From the IMG/VR virus record IMGVR_UViG_3300038466_000043, positions 1 through 21,177 of that record: a stretch of 21,177 bases of DNA; one strand, 5' to 3'. Source of the DNA: a virus. The translations under genes were made by a program, and so were the position numbers. Shown piece by piece: positions 19,149-21,177 of this stretch (position 1 is its first letter; every line of letters starts with the position of its first letter). The notes below the pieces were generated by a model. That model was given only the letters and a program-made list of their open reading frames with translations. It did not search any database and was not told the origin of the DNA.

Positions 19149-20455
19149 ACCGCACCTCCGACCAATTCCTATTAGACGCCTACACCGGCAAGGGCGGATT
19201 TGCCACCGGCGACTATCTTGTGGCCCATCCGCGCGAGTCGGTCGATAAACACGACCGCCGCAAGGAATTGGCGGTTTACCCCAACTATTGCCGCAAAATC
19301 GTCGATGTATGCATGGGCTTTCTGTGGAAACAGGCCCCGGCCCGCGAAACGGACGACCTGTACAGCCAGTTTGCCGAAAATGCCGACGGCGCCGGCACCA
19401 AGCTGAACACGTTGCTGTTTACCTATCAGCGGCTGGCCATGATTACCGGCACCGTGTTCGTCATCGTCGACAAGCCGGCCAGCCAGGGGGCAACGGCGGC
19501 CACGCAAGCCTTGCCTTATTTGGCGTTGCGCACCAAGGATCAATTGGTCAGGGAAGAAAAGGACGCCGCCGGCAACTGGGAGTCGGTAACGTTTAGCGAG
19601 TCGCTCAACGGCAAAACCCGTTACCGAACCTTTACCCAAACCGGCTGGACGCTGAGCGAAGACGCCAAAGGGGAACTGCTGATCGAGCAAGGCGAGTACG
19701 ATCTGGGCCGGGTGCCGGTCGTTCGGCTGCATAATGCCAAACCGCTAGAGCCCACCGCCACCAGCGCCGATTCGTTTTTTTACGACCTGGCCGGGCTGTG
19801 CTGGAAGCTTTACAACCTGGACAGCGAAAAGCGCGAGCTGTTCCGGGCGCAAACATTCGCGATCCTGGCCTTGCCGGTGGCGGACAATGCCGAGCGGGAA
19901 AAGTTGAAAACCCTGTCCATCGGCACCGAAAACGCACTGACCTACAACCCAACCGGCGGCGGCCGGCCGGAATTTATCGCCCCGCCGCCAGACCCGATCC
20001 AGCTATACCAGGCGGAAATCGAAAGCGTGGTGACCGAGATTTACCGGGTGGCCAATCTGGAGTTTGTCGGCGGCGTGCAGCAAAGCGGCGTGGCGCTGTC
20101 GTTCCATTTTCAAGAGGCCAATTCGGCGCTGGCCGGCATGGCCGAGATGTGCGAAATGGCGGAGAACGAAATCGCCGACTTGGTGTATTTGTGGCAGGGC
20201 CGCGAGTTCGCCGGCAATATCGCCTATGCCAGCGATTTCAATATGACCGATCTGCAGCAGGCCATCAACACCACGCTGGATAGCGTGACGCTGAATATGG
20301 GCGCCGAGTTTGACAAAGCGATTAAAAAACGCCTGGCAAAGCAGATTTTGGGCAACGATGCCGCGCCGAGTACGCTGGAAGCGATCGACAAGGAGATTGA
20401 CGCGCAGGGTGACACCTACGGCGACAGGCTGGCACAACAGGCGGGGGCGGCGTGA
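19139..20455 (+). CDS. Probable phage portal protein (DUF4055-like)
   Basis: 438 residues, directly after the terminase where portals lie. The N-terminus (LLDAYTGKGGFATGDYLVAH) and the segments YLVAHPRESVDKHDRRKELA, YPNYCRKIVDVCMGFLWKQA, LLFTYQRLAMITGTVFVIVD, LGRVPVVRLHNAKPLEPTAT, YNLDSEKRELFRAQTFAILA and ANLEFVGGVQQSGVALSFHF look like the DUF4055 family, thought to be portal proteins. Mu gp29 (DUF935) has a different pattern. The portal would form the dodecameric ring at the capsid vertex through which DNA passes. GGAG lies before ATG 19139. The stop overlaps a small downstream gene. Confidence 0.78.
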   Translation: MAIDRTSDQFLLDAYTGKGGFATGDYLVAHPRESVDKHDRRKELAVYPNYCRKIVDVCMGFLWKQAPARETDDLYSQFAENADGAGTKLNTLLFTYQRLAMITGTVFVIVDKPASQGATAATQALPYLALRTKDQLVREEKDAAGNWESVTFSESLNGKTRYRTFTQTGWTLSEDAKGELLIEQGEYDLGRVPVVRLHNAKPLEPTATSADSFFYDLAGLCWKLYNLDSEKRELFRAQTFAILALPVADNAEREKLKTLSIGTENALTYNPTGGGRPEFIAPPPDPIQLYQAEIESVVTEIYRVANLEFVGGVQQSGVALSFHFQEANSALAGMAEMCEMAENEIADLVYLWQGREFAGNIAYASDFNMTDLQQAINTTLDSVTLNMGAEFDKAIKKRLAKQILGNDAAPSTLEAIDKEIDAQGDTYGDRLAQQAGAA

Positions 20456-20613
20456 TTGCGTTGGGTCAATACCGTGTCGGCATATTAATCCGCATGGCCA
20501 GCTTTTGGGTGGGAGTGCATTGGTCGCCGTTCAACCGCCGCTTTTGCATCAACCTAATGCCCTGCGTGACGCTATGGATAGCGCTGCCCGGCGGCGAAGC
20601 GGTTAAGTCATGA
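20452..20613 (+). CDS. Very small phage protein (53 aa), Trp/Cys-rich
   Basis: GTG 20452 overlaps the portal stop (GTGA) after a G-rich stretch (GGCGGGGGCGGC). The product includes RMASFWVGVHWSPFNRRFCI and NLMPCVTLWIALPGG. I have the impression that the pattern W.G.H.SP.NRR.CINL.PC.TLW...PGG recurs in small phage proteins encoded near portal genes, but this comes from memory and was not searched. It overlaps the next gene by four bases. Function unknown. Confidence 0.6.
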   Translation: MIALGQYRVGILIRMASFWVGVHWSPFNRRFCINLMPCVTLWIALPGGEAVKS

Positions 20614-20888
20614 CCGTCATCGACTTCAGCCAAGCCAAAAAAGACCGCACCCCGCACTGCACTGCCGCCGCCCGTTGTCTGCAATGCGGTCACGAATGGA
20701 CCGCCACGGCGCCGGCCGGCGTGGTGTGGCTGGAATGCCCGGAATGCAGGATTTTACGCGGCGCCTTTATCGAGCCGGCCTATCCACACGACGGCCAAGT
20801 CTGGCAATGCAATTGCGGCAACCAATTGTTTTTAATCACCCCGGACGGCGAGTTTTGCCCGGTGTGCGGCGTGTATGTTACCGAATAA
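20610..20888 (+). CDS. Double zinc-ribbon phage protein (92 aa)
   Basis: Eight cysteines occur in four CXXC or CXC pairs: RCLQCGHEW, LECPECRIL, WQCNCGNQL and FCPVCGVYV. The first two and the last two would form two zinc ribbons. The N-terminal VIDFSQAKKDRTPHC is typical of small phage zinc-ribbon proteins encoded near head genes. The start ATG 20610 overlaps the previous stop (ATGA). Role unknown; metal-bound structural or nucleic-acid contact is possible. Confidence 0.75.
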   Translation: MTVIDFSQAKKDRTPHCTAAARCLQCGHEWTATAPAGVVWLECPECRILRGAFIEPAYPHDGQVWQCNCGNQLFLITPDGEFCPVCGVYVTE

Positions 20889-21006
20889 CGAAAAATCCGC
20901 GTGGGCACATAAACCGTGCCCACCCTACGCCGGCTACACCGATCATTGTTTCCAATTCTTTGCGATTCCTGGACGATATCGCCGGCGATTGTTTCCAAAT
21001 TGACGC
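20889..21006. other. Gap between zinc-ribbon and last gene
   Basis: 118 bp without a convincing gene, rare in this tightly packed region. It contains REP-like copy 2 (20900-20927) and, further on, two stretches sharing GATTGTTTCCAA-like words (20942-20955, ATCATTGTTTCCAATT, and 20988-21000, GATTGTTTCCAAA). No obvious promoter for the last gene is visible. Confidence 0.6.
20900..20927. repeat. REP-like palindromic repeat, copy 2
   Basis: GTGGGCAC (20901-20908) and GTGCCCAC (20916-20923) form an 8-bp stem with loop ATAAACC, followed by CCTAC. It matches copy 1 at 12811-12839 except within the loop. It lies in one of the few gaps of the late gene block. Confidence 0.75.
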
Positions 21007-21177
21007 ATGACCGACTACCCCGAACTCTACCAACGTCTGGCCCGCGAAATTATCGCCCGCGGCGAAATCGTCGACGGCGATACCTTGCGGCTGGCCAAGC
21101 GGGTGCAGTTTGAGCTGAAAGCCCAGGGCTACCCGGTCGACACTACCGACATCCCCGCCATCCAGGCCTATTTCGAC
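21007..21177 (+). CDS. Start of an unidentified phage gene (3' end outside window)
   Basis: ATG 21007 opens a frame that continues to the end of the window (57 codons): TDYPELYQRLAREIIARGEI, then VDGDTLRLAKRVQFELKAQG and on. It is rich in charged and helical residues with no recognised family signature in the visible part. After a portal gene, a head-morphogenesis protein, scaffold or protease is expected. No clear Shine-Dalgarno precedes it. Coding composition agrees with the neighbours, so I consider it real but unassigned. Confidence 0.6.
   Translation, partial: MTDYPELYQRLAREIIARGEIVDGDTLRLAKRVQFELKAQGYPVDTTDIPAIQAYFD

Larger units (their letters stand above)
356..21177. mobile_element. 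Mu-like transposable prophage, left portion (exact left end unresolved, right end outside window)
   Basis: The gene order is that of the transposable (Mu-like) phages: leftward repressor, Ner, transposase A, target-selection ATPase B, small early genes, GemA, Mor, lysis genes, DUF2730-like and gp27-like genes, terminase, portal. The element begins somewhere between the pssA stop (355) and the repressor terminator (555). In Mu the left end lies roughly 300 bp outside the repressor stop, which would place it close to the pssA stop codon here. No terminal TG or 5-bp target duplication can be fixed without the right end. Terminase, portal and rdgC are not the usual Mu types, so the phage is a mosaic relative of Mu. 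Confidence 0.93.

Noticed and set aside
1-21177. CRISPR arrays, tRNA or rRNA genes
   Set aside because: No regularly spaced repeats, tRNA-like cloverleaf or rRNA-like segments were seen on reading both strands.

Overview
The window holds the left end of a Mu-like transposable prophage integrated just downstream of a chromosomal pssA gene. The host looks like a gammaproteobacterium. A methanotroph of the Methylomonas/Methylobacter kind is my best guess, from the style of the PssA tail and from two GTGGGCAC/GTGCCCAC interspersed repeats, but it is not proven. The prophage right end lies outside the window, which stops inside the head-gene region.

Layout. (1) 2-355: the 3' end of host pssA. (2) 356-595: the junction and presumed phage left end. 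It contains no gene, but it holds one copy of an AACTTGAACG motif, a small dyad and the terminator of the repressor gene. (3) 596-1485: a leftward S24-type, self-cleaving repressor gene and a 206-bp control region with five more AACTTGAACG copies. (4) 1486-12805: one long, tightly overlapping rightward early operon. In order it encodes a Ner-like regulator, an unknown protein, a DUF5131 (Gp37/Gp68) three-Cys protein, the MuA-type DDE transposase, a short MuB-type ATPase, a DUF551 protein, several winged-helix/HTH and small proteins, a DUF3164 protein, RdgC, GemA (Mu gp16), two unknown proteins, a Mor-family activator and an HU-like protein.

(5) 12811-14506: a regulatory and cargo island. It has a REP-like hairpin, a leftward two-gene operon (zinc-ribbon protein, then HTH protein) with a strong sigma-70 promoter carrying a perfect palindrome between -35 and -10, a bidirectional terminator, and a leftward gene for a small exported protein. 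(6) 14507-15990: the lysis cassette of GH24 endolysin, unknown protein, holin-like protein and overlapping i-/o-spanin genes. The endolysin ribosome-binding site is buried in a 9-bp hairpin. (7) 15987-21177: morphogenesis genes for a TraR/DksA zinc finger, a DUF2730-like protein, an unknown protein, a VpaChn25_0724-type protein, Mu gp27-like DUF3486, terminase large subunit, a probable DUF4055-type portal, two small proteins and a truncated last gene.

How it fits together (inference from family knowledge). The repressor holds the early promoter off through the AACTTGAACG sites. After damage-triggered cleavage, Ner and the early genes are expressed, and transposase plus MuB replicate the element by transposition. 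Mor then turns on later transcription, followed by lysis and head genes. The early and middle genes are Mu-like, whereas the terminase and portal look unlike Mu gp28/gp29, so the genome is mosaic. RdgC sits in the stretch where Mu carries gam, and no gam is seen.
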